From NCBI GenBank assembly GCA_031425525.1, contig JANPJM010000079.1, positions 1 to 64,000 of the forward strand: 64,000 bases of DNA. The letters are read 5' to 3'. Below are positions 35,625 to 44,168 of this stretch, piece by piece (the first letter of the stretch is position 1; each line of letters begins with the position of its first letter). This stretch comes from JANNMJ01 sp031425525. GTDB taxonomy: Bacteria > Bacteroidota > Bacteroidia > Cytophagales > Hymenobacteraceae. A model generated the notes under the pieces. The model saw nothing but the letters and a program-made list of their open reading frames with translations, was not told the origin of the DNA and made no database searches. Both the position numbers and the translations under genes were made by a program.

Positions 35625-35690
35625 CGTTTAGGAAAGTCCGTTGCCGCCTTTGACAAGTCTACGATGGCCGCCAAAGCGTAGTAGTGGGCG

Positions 35691-35698
35691 TATTTTTG
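35691..35698 (+). promoter_or_regulatory. Isolated -7 element in the gap before the decayed aminotransferase
   Basis: TATTTTTG matches TAnnTTTG without a -33 box. It is the only recognisable item in the 320-base gap from 35625 to 35947, which otherwise shows no open frame, hairpin or repeat that I can support. It may be the relict promoter of the decayed gene that follows. Confidence 0.35.
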
Positions 35699-35947
35699 TG
35701 CCTACCATCGTCTTGCCGTGGCGAAGCGTTCTTACTCGGAACACAGTTCAACCCTTCGCTTGGCCTTGTTACCGCCTACGGTTGGGTCTAGTCCGTTAGC
35801 TTTCTTCCCACTAGTCAAGATGCCGTTGGCGGCGCCAGGAGAGGCGCTTTTAACGATTGAGCGCCAGAATCGGCAAAAACAGCATCCCTAGCCAGCGCAA
35901 AATCAGGAAGTGAAGGTTTGAATTACACCCTCTTAAACGTTCTCTTT

Positions 35948-36584
35948 CTAGTGCCGGTCCCTTTCCTCTCATTCAAGCCACAGCATACTCCCATCCACCA
36001 AGGGGGTTTTAACGCCCTGGCGCGCGTCTATGATGCGCACTTGTATGTGCTGGGGCAGACCGTCACCGCGTTTGAGGGGAAATATGCGCACTTGTACGGT
36101 CAGGCGTGCGAGATGAACGCGATTATGGCCCTTACAAAACGCCACAGGGTGGCCGTAATGGAAGATAACGCTTATAGTCAGGACGACACGTGGCACGGCC
36201 GACCAGCCGGCGCTTTCGGCGACCTGAACGGGACGAGTTTCTGCACCGGCAAAAACCTGGGTGACTTGGGTGACACAGGTGCCGTGCCCACGGATAATGA
36301 CGAGCTGGCGCAGCGCACCCGCACCCGGCGCAAACTTCTATGTGGTACGCACCCGGCAGCGCGATGGCTTGCAGCACTACCTAAACGTGACCCGTATCGA
36401 CACCCTGAATCATTACCCAGTATCTCCACACTTGCCGCAGGTTTATGCGTACGGAAGGCTACGGGCGGACATATATCCACTGGCCGAAGACTTGGCCGTT
36501 ACTTGCCTGAGCCTGCCAATGTGGCCCGGAATGACCGAAGATCAAGTAGTCGATAGCATTTGTGGCTATTTCGAACGGCCGTGA
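35948..36584 (+). pseudogene. Decayed DegT/DnrJ-type aminotransferase (qdtB-like relic)
   Basis: It aligns in pieces with the intact aminotransferase at 38782. PFLSFKPQHTPI, then RVYDAHLYVLGQTVTAFEGK match the first 45 residues. A jump removes about 85 residues and resumes at HLYGQACEMNAIMALTKRH, then GDLNGTSFCTGKNLGDLG with the Lys region. About 100 residues are lost again and the frame changes before FYVVRTRQRDGLQHYLNV and LAVTCLSLPMWPGMTEDQVV. With two internal deletions and a frame change, it cannot be active. It shows that this position once carried a qdtB-like gene directly after qdtF. Confidence 0.9.
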
Positions 36585-36682
36585 ACTGCCACCTTTTGAC
36601 TGCCATCAGGGTGCTCCAGAGCACGTTTCGAGCTCGATCCCGTCGTTTTTTTTGCCTCTAAAGCCCGCGTTACCGGAACTGT

Positions 36683-37675
36683 ATGCCCAAATTGTCCGTC
36701 ATCATTCCCTGCTACTACAACGAAGCTAATCTGCCGACTACGACACAGATTCTTTTCGCCAACGAAGCAAACTTTCCGGCCGGCACCACCTTCGAGTACG
36801 TACTGGTGGACGACGGCTCCGGCGATAATACCCACGCCGCACAGTTGCGCATCCAGCGGCAACACCCCGACAAGGTGATAGTGGTAAAGCTGGCCGGTAA
36901 CACCGGCTCCTACAATGCGATGGTGGCCGGAATGGAGTACGCCACCGGCGACGCCAACGTGATCATCTCCGCAGACCTTCAGGATCCGCCTGAGTTGATG
37001 ACGCAGATGTGGCACCATTGGCAATCGGGTCTCAAACTAGTAATCGCGAACCGTCAAGGGCGGGATGAAGGCGCTCTGAAAACCTTTTTCGCCAATACCT
37101 TTCACGGCCTGATGAAGCGCCTGGCGCTGCCCAATACGCCCGAAGGAGGCTTCGACTTCGTCCTATTCGACTGCCAGATCAAGGAACGCATCCTGTCGAT
37201 GCAAGAGCGTAACTCCAACATATTTTACCTTATGGTGTGGATGGGATACGCTTACGTAAATATTCCTTATATACGCAAGCAGCGCGACATCGGTCAGAGC
37301 CGCTGGACGTTGCAGAAGAAAGTAAAGCTGCTGATCGATTCGCTGTTGGCTTTCTCTTTTTTTCCGATTCGAGCCATCACCGTTACTGGCTTTTGTCTGG
37401 GGCTGGTGGCGCTGCTCTACGGTCTGTATTTGATTGCTTCCAAGCTCTTCGGTAATATTGGCGTGCCCGGCTGGACGGCCCTGATGCTGGTGGTGCTTTT
37501 CGTCTCGGCTTTTCAGATGATTGCGTTGGGCGTAATCGGTGAATACGTTTGGCGCGGGTTGGATGCCGCCCGTCGCCGGCCACTGTATGTGGTAGATGAA
37601 GTTTTTCCAGTCATTCCCGACGGTGGATCGCCTGCGGCTCCCTCGCTCGCGTCGTCGGCTCGAAAGGGGGCCTAG
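36683..37675 (+). CDS. Membrane glycosyltransferase family 2 (GtrB/polyprenyl-phosphate type)
   Basis: 330 residues. GT2 core: KLSVIIPCYYNEANLPTTTQ, VLVDDGSGDNTH, LAGNTGSYNAMVAGMEYATG and IISADLQDPPELM (the DxD-like ADLQDP motif of GtrB enzymes). Residues about 225-295 hold two membrane segments (ITVTGFCLGLVALLYGLYL, then WTALMLVVLFVSAFQMIAL followed by GVIGEYVWR). This class loads a sugar onto undecaprenyl phosphate for transfer on the outer face. No flippase-like GtrA is adjacent. The first base lies 98 bases after the relic gene. Confidence 0.9.
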   Translation: MPKLSVIIPCYYNEANLPTTTQILFANEANFPAGTTFEYVLVDDGSGDNTHAAQLRIQRQHPDKVIVVKLAGNTGSYNAMVAGMEYATGDANVIISADLQDPPELMTQMWHHWQSGLKLVIANRQGRDEGALKTFFANTFHGLMKRLALPNTPEGGFDFVLFDCQIKERILSMQERNSNIFYLMVWMGYAYVNIPYIRKQRDIGQSRWTLQKKVKLLIDSLLAFSFFPIRAITVTGFCLGLVALLYGLYLIASKLFGNIGVPGWTALMLVVLFVSAFQMIALGVIGEYVWRGLDAARRRPLYVVDEVFPVIPDGGSPAAPSLASSARKGA

Positions 37676-37714
37676 ACCGTCACTGCGCTTTTTTTTCTCC
37701 TACCGTTGCCGTCG

Positions 37715-38665
37715 ATGCGCGTCGTCCCTTACCACCCTGGCCTACGCGCCGTCTGGGATGCTTTCGTCGCTACTGCCACTGCGGGCACGTTTCTTTTTGA
37801 GCGGGGGTACACAGATTACCATGCCCATCGCCTCACTGATTGTTCGCTGCTGTTTTACGACGACAAAAATCGTCTGATCGCCCTACTGCCGGCCAACCGT
37901 GTCGGCACCATACTTTACTCGCATCAAGGGCTCACGTACGGCGGGTTCGTCACGCATGGCGCCTATACGTTTCGGCTGGTGGCGTGCTTCAATAGTCTCG
38001 TCCAGTGGTGCCAATCCGAGGGCATTACGCACGTGACGTACAAACCCATTCCGTTCATTTACACCACCTATCCCGACCAAGCCGACCTCTACTGTCTGTT
38101 CCGCCTCAAGGCTACCCTTACCGCGCGTCACCTTTCCACCAGCATCGAGCAAGTCGTGGCGCGCAAATTTACCGACGGCCGCTGGGGCGGCGTAAAGAAG
38201 GCCCACCGGCAAGGCATGACCGTACGGGAAACGACTGATTTCGCCAGCTTCTGGCGGGTGCTGGATCAACATCTCCACCAGCGCTACGGCGCGACCACCG
38301 TGCACACACTCCCCGAGATTCTGGCGCTGCACACGGCCTTCCCGGCAGCCATCCGCCTGTATGCGACTTACGACGCCGCAGGCGAGCTAGTCGCGGGGGC
38401 AATCGTGTACGTCACCCGGCGCGTCGCACATTTACAATATCTCTCAGCCACGGCTGCCGGGCGCGCGGCCGGCGCCCTTGACCTGCTCATCGCCCACTTG
38501 GTGCGAAGCGTCTACGCAGCGCACCCGTACTTCGACTTTGGCACCTCTAACGGCCAGCCCGGTCAGCAACTTAACCACCGGCTGCTGTTTCAGAAGGAAG
38601 GTTTTGGCGGAAGAGGCGTCTGCTACGACACGTACTCGTTCGAGACGACCGGGCAGATCGAGTAG
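37715..38665 (+). CDS. FemAB/GNAT-like acyltransferase, sugar-modification candidate
   Basis: 316 residues from ATG 37715. The N-terminal half has GTFLFERGYTDYHAHRLTDC and LLPANRVGTILYSHQGLTYG. The C-terminal half has FASFWRVLDQHLHQRYGATT, AIRLYATYDAAGELVAGAIV, and DFGTSNGQPGQQLNHRLLFQ with a Gly-rich end (KEGFGG). This is the pattern of FemAB/GNAT-fold proteins found in Bacteroidota O-antigen loci. It may acylate the amino sugar or add an amino acid; the substrate is inference. The formyltransferase and this protein would compete if both used the same amine. Confidence 0.7.
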   Translation: MRVVPYHPGLRAVWDAFVATATAGTFLFERGYTDYHAHRLTDCSLLFYDDKNRLIALLPANRVGTILYSHQGLTYGGFVTHGAYTFRLVACFNSLVQWCQSEGITHVTYKPIPFIYTTYPDQADLYCLFRLKATLTARHLSTSIEQVVARKFTDGRWGGVKKAHRQGMTVRETTDFASFWRVLDQHLHQRYGATTVHTLPEILALHTAFPAAIRLYATYDAAGELVAGAIVYVTRRVAHLQYLSATAAGRAAGALDLLIAHLVRSVYAAHPYFDFGTSNGQPGQQLNHRLLFQKEGFGGRGVCYDTYSFETTGQIE

Positions 38666-38707
38666 AGGGGCGAGCCGCATCGTGAAACCTGCGCCAAGTT
38701 CGCGAGT

Positions 38708-38715
38708 TACTTTTG
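38708..38715 (+). promoter_or_regulatory. -7 element (TACTTTTG) upstream of the intact aminotransferase
   Basis: An exact TAnnTTTG 74 bases before the chosen ATG, giving the intact qdtB its own promoter within the locus. Confidence 0.5.
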
Positions 38716-38781
38716 TGGTCGTATACATCCAACCAAACGCACTCGCCTATGGCGTGCGTCTCGGAACAAGCCTTTTCTTTG

Positions 38782-39882
38782 ATGACTATTCCTTTTCTTT
38801 CGTTCGCCCCGCAGCATACGCCAATCCGGGAAGAAGTGTTGGCGGCCGTGGCAGGCGTGTACGATTCGCACTGGTATGTGCTCGGCAGTGCCGTCGAACA
38901 ATTTGAGCGGGAATACGCCGCCTTTAATCACGTAGGCCACACCATTGGTGTTGCCAATGGTCTCGATGCGCTGCATCTGGCTTTACGGGCACTTAACGTT
39001 GGCCCCGGCGACGAAGTGATTGTGCCCTCCAATACCTACATCGCCACGTGGCTGGCGGCCTCTTACGTAGGCGCCAAAGTGGTTCCGGTGGAGCCCAGCC
39101 TCCTGACGTACAATTTGGATCCGGCGCGTTTGGAAGCCGCTATCACCCCCCGCACGAAAGCGATTATGCCCGTCCATCTCTACGGCCAAGCGTGTGAGAT
39201 GGACGAGATCATGGCCATCGCCAACCGGCACGGCATTGCGGTGGTGGAAGACAATGCGCAGTCGCAGGGGGCCACGTGGAATGGGCGCGTGGTGGGCTCG
39301 TTCGGCGCGCTCAACGGGACTAGTTTCTACCCCGGCAAGAATTTGGGCGCCCTCGGCGACGCCGGCGCCATCACCACGAACGATGCTGAACTGGCGAAGC
39401 GGGTGCGCACGCTCCGCAATTACGGCTCGCAAAAAAAGTATTACAACGAAGTCATCGGCCAGAATTCGCGTCTCGACGAGTTACAGGCCGCTGTACTGAG
39501 CGTCAAATTGCAGCACCTGACCGCCTGGACTGCGCAACGGCAACACATCGCAGAGTTGTACCACACAGCCTTATCGGATATTGGTGATGTGGTAGTGCCG
39601 ACCACGGCGGTCGGTGCTACGCACGTTTACCATTTGTACGTAATCCGTACGGCGCAGCGCGATGCGCTTCAGCAGCACCTGACGGCCGCCGGCATCGGCA
39701 CGCTCATCCATTATCCGGTGCCGCCGCATTTACAGCAGGCATACGCATCGGTGGGCCTCACGTCCGGCGCCTTTCCGATTGCGGAGTCGCTCGCTACTAC
39801 CTGCCTCAGCCTACCTATGTGGCCGGGCATGACCGCCGATCACGTAACCCAAGTGGCCGACGCAGTGCGTCGGTTTTACTAG
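38782..39882 (+). CDS. qdtB: DegT/DnrJ/EryC1-type sugar aminotransferase (QdtB/FdtB-like)
   Basis: 366 residues from ATG 38782 (MTIPFLSFAPQHTPIREEV); an ATG at 38749 would add 11. PLP-enzyme motifs are GVANGLDALHLALRALNVGP, EVIVPSNTYIATWLA, VEDNAQSQGATWNG and TSFYPGKNLGALGDAGAI, where the Lys forms the Schiff base. The C-terminal TCLSLPMWPGMT motif is typical. It should transfer an amino group from glutamate to the 3-keto-6-deoxy sugar made by the isomerase, before N-formylation. A decayed relative lies 2.8 kb upstream beside the formyltransferase. The gap to the next gene is 114 bases. Confidence 0.9.
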   Translation: MTIPFLSFAPQHTPIREEVLAAVAGVYDSHWYVLGSAVEQFEREYAAFNHVGHTIGVANGLDALHLALRALNVGPGDEVIVPSNTYIATWLAASYVGAKVVPVEPSLLTYNLDPARLEAAITPRTKAIMPVHLYGQACEMDEIMAIANRHGIAVVEDNAQSQGATWNGRVVGSFGALNGTSFYPGKNLGALGDAGAITTNDAELAKRVRTLRNYGSQKKYYNEVIGQNSRLDELQAAVLSVKLQHLTAWTAQRQHIAELYHTALSDIGDVVVPTTAVGATHVYHLYVIRTAQRDALQQHLTAAGIGTLIHYPVPPHLQQAYASVGLTSGAFPIAESLATTCLSLPMWPGMTADHVTQVADAVRRFY

Positions 39883-39996
39883 GCAAAGCCGCATTCTCTA
39901 CCGCGCCTACCTACACGCTGTCTGCGCAAATCGGCATCCTCGCGGCGTGTCCAGCCGATACCAGTGGGCGACTTTCCTCTCTCCAGTACTCTTCCG

Positions 39997-41634
39997 ATGC
40001 CAATCGCTCCCGCTAACGCCGCCGCCCGCCCTTGGGCCGCTATGTGGTCTTTAGTGCTGCTCTATACCTTGGCCCACGGCCTGATTCTCGTTGACCAAGG
40101 CGTGTTTTGGGATGACTGGACATTGTACCAAATGGTGCCCCAGCAGATCATTACAAATTGCACAGAAGCCGGTACGCCGTTTTTTGGGTGGTTTCACGCT
40201 GGTATGTCGGCGCAGCCGGCCGCCGTCGCGCTGTATAATTGGCTGACCTTCGGCTGCTACCTAGCGAGTGGGCTGTTGATATGGCGTGTGCTGCGCCATA
40301 GCGGTTTGCTTACGCCAACGGCCGCGTGGGCGGTTGCGGCGCTTATTTTGGTCATTCCGCTTAATTCAGCGCGTAACGCGATGATTAATGGCCAATACGC
40401 CGTTTGCTACGTTCTTTTTTGGGCGGGTCTGGCGGCGTACCAAACGGCTGTTCAGCACCGAATGGGCGTGCTGATCCCAATCGCTGCGCTCCTGTTCTTT
40501 GGCTCTTTTTTGACTAATTCGTTCTTAGTATTTTTTCTGATCGTTCCCTTGTACGGGCTGTGGGAACAACGTCCGAATTCATTGTCTGCGGCCATTCGGG
40601 CGTCCATGCGTGTGGCGCCGTGGCTATTGCTGCCGATCGTGTTTTGGGTATTACGGTCGAATTTTATGCCAACTTCGGGCGGCTACGCGCTTACACACTA
40701 TAACGAGATTACGCTCGGCAAGCTGCTGCGAACGCCCATCGAGCTGGTACGGACATTCTATTTCTCGTTCGTGAAAGTTTTGCTGATGGCCCCGCTCGCA
40801 CTGCGCTCCGGTGTAGCGGCGGGGGTGGCGTTACTGGCGGGCAGTATTTTGCTGGGCACGCGGGCGCAGTGGTGGCCCGCGCAAGATTCTAGCGATGGAT
40901 GGCAGCGCCGGTCGGCGTTTTTGGGCGTGGGAGTAGGGTTAGGGCTGTTTGCGCTGGGCGCCTTTCCGTACTTGGCGGTAGGGCTGCTGCCGACGCAAGT
41001 AGAATGGTCGAGCCGGCATCAGCTGCTATTGCCGCTGGGCGCGGCGCTGCTGCTGTACTTCGGGCTACGCCTCGGCGCGGGCATGTTGCCGGTTCCGGTG
41101 CGTACGCGTGTGCTGGGTGCCGGAATAGCGGTATTGCTCATGGTATTCGTCGCGAACAACGTAAAAGATTACGTAGCCTATGAGCGCGACTGGCTCAAGC
41201 AACTTTCCCTTATGCGCCAGCTACGGCAGGCGCCTGCCGTGCAGGCCAATACCACCTTCGTGGTCGATGACCATACGCGGGCACTCAACGTGTTTGATCG
41301 CTCGGTACGTTTTTATGAATACGCCGCGCAGTTCAAGCTGATTTTTGGGCGCGAAAACCGCTTCGCTGCCGATTCGAGCTTATACCGCAATATCAAACAG
41401 ACCTTCCCGACTGGCTTGGCCTACGTTGCGGGACGCGAACATCACAGTCTCGGCGAGTACCGCGTGAGCGCTCCACAGGTACGGCTGCAGATCGAAGCGG
41501 GAGTTGCACTATCCGATTTCGCCGTACTGACGCGTACTCTTGGTCACGTTACCGATACTGATGCTGCTCCCGTTGTACGGTTACGTACCGCGCCGCTAAC
41601 GGCTGCTGAAGCCGCCGCGCTCCCGGTGCGCTGA
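39997..41634 (+). CDS. Multi-spanning membrane protein, GT-C-like
   Basis: 545 residues from ATG 39997. About 11 hydrophobic segments span residues 15-400, and a soluble C-terminal domain of about 145 residues follows (from YVAYERDWLKQLSLMRQLRQ). The first loop reads LVDQGVFWDDWTLYQM, an acidic DD pair after the first span as in GT-C glycosyltransferases (GT39/ArnT group). A loop NAMINGQYAVCYVLFW and EWSSRHQLLLPLG follow. It probably transfers a sugar from a polyprenyl-phosphate donor at the outer face. I find no named family. Confidence 0.65.
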   Translation: MPIAPANAAARPWAAMWSLVLLYTLAHGLILVDQGVFWDDWTLYQMVPQQIITNCTEAGTPFFGWFHAGMSAQPAAVALYNWLTFGCYLASGLLIWRVLRHSGLLTPTAAWAVAALILVIPLNSARNAMINGQYAVCYVLFWAGLAAYQTAVQHRMGVLIPIAALLFFGSFLTNSFLVFFLIVPLYGLWEQRPNSLSAAIRASMRVAPWLLLPIVFWVLRSNFMPTSGGYALTHYNEITLGKLLRTPIELVRTFYFSFVKVLLMAPLALRSGVAAGVALLAGSILLGTRAQWWPAQDSSDGWQRRSAFLGVGVGLGLFALGAFPYLAVGLLPTQVEWSSRHQLLLPLGAALLLYFGLRLGAGMLPVPVRTRVLGAGIAVLLMVFVANNVKDYVAYERDWLKQLSLMRQLRQAPAVQANTTFVVDDHTRALNVFDRSVRFYEYAAQFKLIFGRENRFAADSSLYRNIKQTFPTGLAYVAGREHHSLGEYRVSAPQVRLQIEAGVALSDFAVLTRTLGHVTDTDAAPVVRLRTAPLTAAEAAALPVR

Positions 41635-41655
41635 TACACGAGTAGTGCTCGCTCA

Positions 41656-43419
41656 GTGGTAGCCACTCCCCGGCCTACAATCGCCCGCCTTGGTACATCG
41701 CTATGGTGGCCATATGCACTGGCCAGCGCGCTCGTCGGCCTGACGCTCCTCTGTTTCACCCCCGATTACGAGGAGCACGACGATGTAGTGCTGCGCTGGC
41801 TCCTGCGCGGCACGGTGCAAGGCATACAGGTGGCTGACATGCGCCCGTTTTTGCCCGGCATCAGCCCGGTGCTGGCGGCGTTATATCGGGTGGCGCCCGG
41901 CGTGCCATTCTACGATCTGCTGCTGACCACGATGGTGCTGGGCGCTTTCGTACTCCTGCTCAGTATGCTGCCCTCCACGCTGTTGGCGGTGCGCCCGCGT
42001 GGGTTGGAATTGGCGCTGGTGGCCACTGTTTACGTGGTAGCCATTGCCGAAAGTATACTGATAGTGTCGTTTGTGCGTGCTGCGATTTTGCTGGGCGCTG
42101 CCAGCGGGTTAGCGGCATTGCGCGGGCCAGTGCCGGGGCCGAGTCGGGCGGCCTGGTTAGGCGGGTTGTTCCTGTTGAGCTTGTGCGTCCGCGAGCAAGG
42201 CGCCGTGCTGGGGTTGGGCGCCGCGCTTGGCGTGGCGGGCGCTGTAGGGCGTCGGCCCGTCACGAGGGCGGCGTGGCGCCAAACGGTGGTAAGCGTGGCC
42301 CGTCGGTTGTGGCCGCTTCTGGTGGCGGGGCTGGCGTTCGAGGCCGCCCTGCGTCTGGCATCTACTCCGCCGGCCCACGCCGAATACGTGGCGAAGGGGC
42401 CGCAGCTTCAGCAGCTCATCGATTTCAAAACGGCTTTTCCGCACCCCGCCACCCCCGCCGATTCGGTCGATCTGGATATGTACGCCAACTGGCACCACGG
42501 CGACAACGCCCGCCTGACGGCCGCGCATTTCGCGCCCTTGCTCCGGCCCGACTGGCCGAGATTCTGGCGCGTTATCGTGCCGCGTAAGTTGCAATTTCTC
42601 CGCCATCGGCACCACGCCGGGGTGCTGGCGCTAGGCTTGCTGCCGCTGCTGTTGGCGGCGGGTTGGCGCGGCAGCCGGGCGGTGGGGCGGCCGAGTTTGC
42701 TGCTGTATGGTGGCTTTCTGGGGGTTTCACTGGCTATCGGCGTGCTGCTGAAACTGCCGTTACGGGTGTTTTCGCCGTTGTTGGGCCTCACGTTGTTTGG
42801 GTTTCTGTGGCTCGTGGCCGATGTGCTGCGGGCGCCGCCCACCTCGCCCGACTTTTCGCCGGTGCCCGGTACCGGGCGTTGGCGCCGCCGTGGCTTGCTT
42901 GGGGCGGCGCTCGGTCTGGTGGTTTTCGCTGGGGTGCGCACGCGCGCCATCTACCGCACGCTCCAGGCCGAGCGGCGCGGGCAGGAGGCCGCGTGGCGGC
43001 TCGTGAAGCAACAGTTTCCGCAGCAGCTACTGATCCTTGATCTGCAATCGCTGCAAACCGTTGAACGCGCTACGCCGATGTACCTCGAAACGGGCGCGCC
43101 GTCGGGTGGCATATTGCCACTGGTTGGGTGGGAGACGGCGCAACCGGCCTATGAACAGATGCTGCGCGCCGCCACCCCCGGCGACTCGGTCTGGGCCACC
43201 GCGCTGCCGTGCCTCGCGCGCCGCCGCGATGCGGTGTGGCTCATCAGTCCGGCCACCTACCAGCGCCTGACGCACTATTTGCGCACCACGTATCAGACGG
43301 AGTTGCGGCTCGTGGAAACGCCGCGCAACCGCGCCCTGGCCGCGCGCTTTACGGCGCTCACGCACCAGCCCCTGCGCGTGTTCACGGCGCCGCTGCCAGA
43401 TGGAGTTACTTTGCTCTAA
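41656..43419 (+). CDS. Multi-spanning membrane protein, GT-C-like (second)
   Basis: 587 residues with a GTG start 22 bases after the preceding stop. The first loop carries LLCFTPDYEEHDDVVLRWLL, an acidic cluster at the GT-C catalytic position. About ten membrane spans extend to residue 430, followed by a soluble C-terminal domain (AAWRLVKQQFPQQLLILDLQ and VETPRNRALAARFTALTHQP). Order and topology match the gene before it, but sequence identity looks low. The GC content is back to the genome level. Function is inferred as polysaccharide assembly or modification. The next element is the direct repeat that begins at its stop codon. Confidence 0.6.
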   Translation: MVATPRPTIARLGTSLWWPYALASALVGLTLLCFTPDYEEHDDVVLRWLLRGTVQGIQVADMRPFLPGISPVLAALYRVAPGVPFYDLLLTTMVLGAFVLLLSMLPSTLLAVRPRGLELALVATVYVVAIAESILIVSFVRAAILLGAASGLAALRGPVPGPSRAAWLGGLFLLSLCVREQGAVLGLGAALGVAGAVGRRPVTRAAWRQTVVSVARRLWPLLVAGLAFEAALRLASTPPAHAEYVAKGPQLQQLIDFKTAFPHPATPADSVDLDMYANWHHGDNARLTAAHFAPLLRPDWPRFWRVIVPRKLQFLRHRHHAGVLALGLLPLLLAAGWRGSRAVGRPSLLLYGGFLGVSLAIGVLLKLPLRVFSPLLGLTLFGFLWLVADVLRAPPTSPDFSPVPGTGRWRRRGLLGAALGLVVFAGVRTRAIYRTLQAERRGQEAAWRLVKQQFPQQLLILDLQSLQTVERATPMYLETGAPSGGILPLVGWETAQPAYEQMLRAATPGDSVWATALPCLARRRDAVWLISPATYQRLTHYLRTTYQTELRLVETPRNRALAARFTALTHQPLRVFTAPLPDGVTLL

Positions 43420-43582
43420 TTAGTTAGCTATAAGCTTATAGCCGCAAGCTGCAAGTCAAGCCATTGGTTGTTAAAAAGTTGCGAAGCCCGCGCCATCAAT
43501 TTGCTTTGCCCTAATAAGTTAGCCATAAGCAGCAAGCTAGACCATTGGCTGTCAAAAAATTGCGAGGCTCACGCTATCAATT
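43410..43582. repeat. Imperfect direct repeat, two copies of about 80-90 bases
   Basis: TTTGCTCTAATTAGTTAGCT...CATCAATTT (43410-43502) is followed by TTTGCCCTAATAAGTTAGCC...TATCAATTT (43505-43582). The copies share CCATTGGTTGTTAAAAAGTTGCGA-like text with few changes; copy 1 carries about 12 extra bases (TTATAGCCGC). The first copy starts within the preceding gene's last codons. Copy 2 runs into the crcB promoter. Confidence 0.8.
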
Positions 43583-43590
43583 TACTTTTG
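43560..43590 (+). promoter_or_regulatory. Promoter of crcB (TTG-N20-TACTTTTG)
   Basis: TTG at 43560 and TACTTTTG at 43583 are separated by 20 bases, close to the Bacteroidota TTTG-N19-TAnnTTTG consensus. The -33 box and spacer lie in repeat copy 2, so the repeat supplies part of the promoter. Confidence 0.6.
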
Positions 43591-43626
43591 GCGAAGTACC
43601 TAACTGAAGTTACGTACCTTGGCCCC

Positions 43627-44010
43627 GTGAAAACCTGGATGTTGGTGGCACTCGGTGGCGCGGTGGGTTCGGTAGTCCGCTGGCTGTTGGCGCAAGGGCT
43701 CGATAATCGGTTCGGTTCGGGTCTGGTGCCGGTAGGCGTGTTGGCCGTAAACGTGCTGGGCTGTCTCCTGATCGGGCTCCTGCTGGGCACTACGGCGCGC
43801 GGCGCCCCCGTAGCCGACGAGCAGACCCGCCTACTGCTCGCGACCGGCTTGTGCGGCGGTTTTACCACGTTTTCGACTTTTTCGCACCAAACGATTGGCT
43901 TACTGCAAGCCGGGCGAGTGACATCGGCGCTGCTTTACGTGGGCTTGAGCATTTCTTTGAGCTTGATAGCCACCGCATTAGGGTTGAGCGCTGCGCGGTA
44001 TTTACCTTGA
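43627..44010 (+). CDS. crcB: Fluoride efflux channel CrcB/FluC
   Basis: 127 residues from GTG 43627. Four hydrophobic segments. ALGGAVGSVVRWLLAQ, VNVLGCLLIGLLLG and TGLCGGFTTFSTFSHQTIGL are the FluC motifs; the Asn of VNxxG and the Phe pair of GGFTTFSTF line the fluoride pore. FluC works as a dual-topology dimer, so one gene is enough. No fluoride riboswitch is visible; the upstream region is repeat sequence. Downstream (44011-44168) is AT-rich without a clear terminator. Confidence 0.93.
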   Translation: MKTWMLVALGGAVGSVVRWLLAQGLDNRFGSGLVPVGVLAVNVLGCLLIGLLLGTTARGAPVADEQTRLLLATGLCGGFTTFSTFSHQTIGLLQAGRVTSALLYVGLSISLSLIATALGLSAARYLP

Positions 44011-44168
44011 AATCGGCCAAAAACCGGACTTTTTTCAAGAAGTATCCTAGGGAAAATCGAAATACAATAGCACAATTTATTCTGAAAAAAAGACAATAAT
44101 TTTATAAAAGAAGCATCCGCTGCCCCTGAAGCTGCGTACTAACTTTACCCTATTCCTTATCTGGGTGA

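Noticed and set aside
35855..35930. Hydrophobic minus-strand frame (LHFLILRWLGMLFLPILALN)
   Set aside because: Only about 25 residues before a stop, with no start, no continuation and no family pattern; chance is enough.
43627..44010. Fluoride riboswitch upstream of crcB
   Set aside because: The upstream 200 bases are direct-repeat sequence and a promoter; the conserved fluoride aptamer core is not seen.
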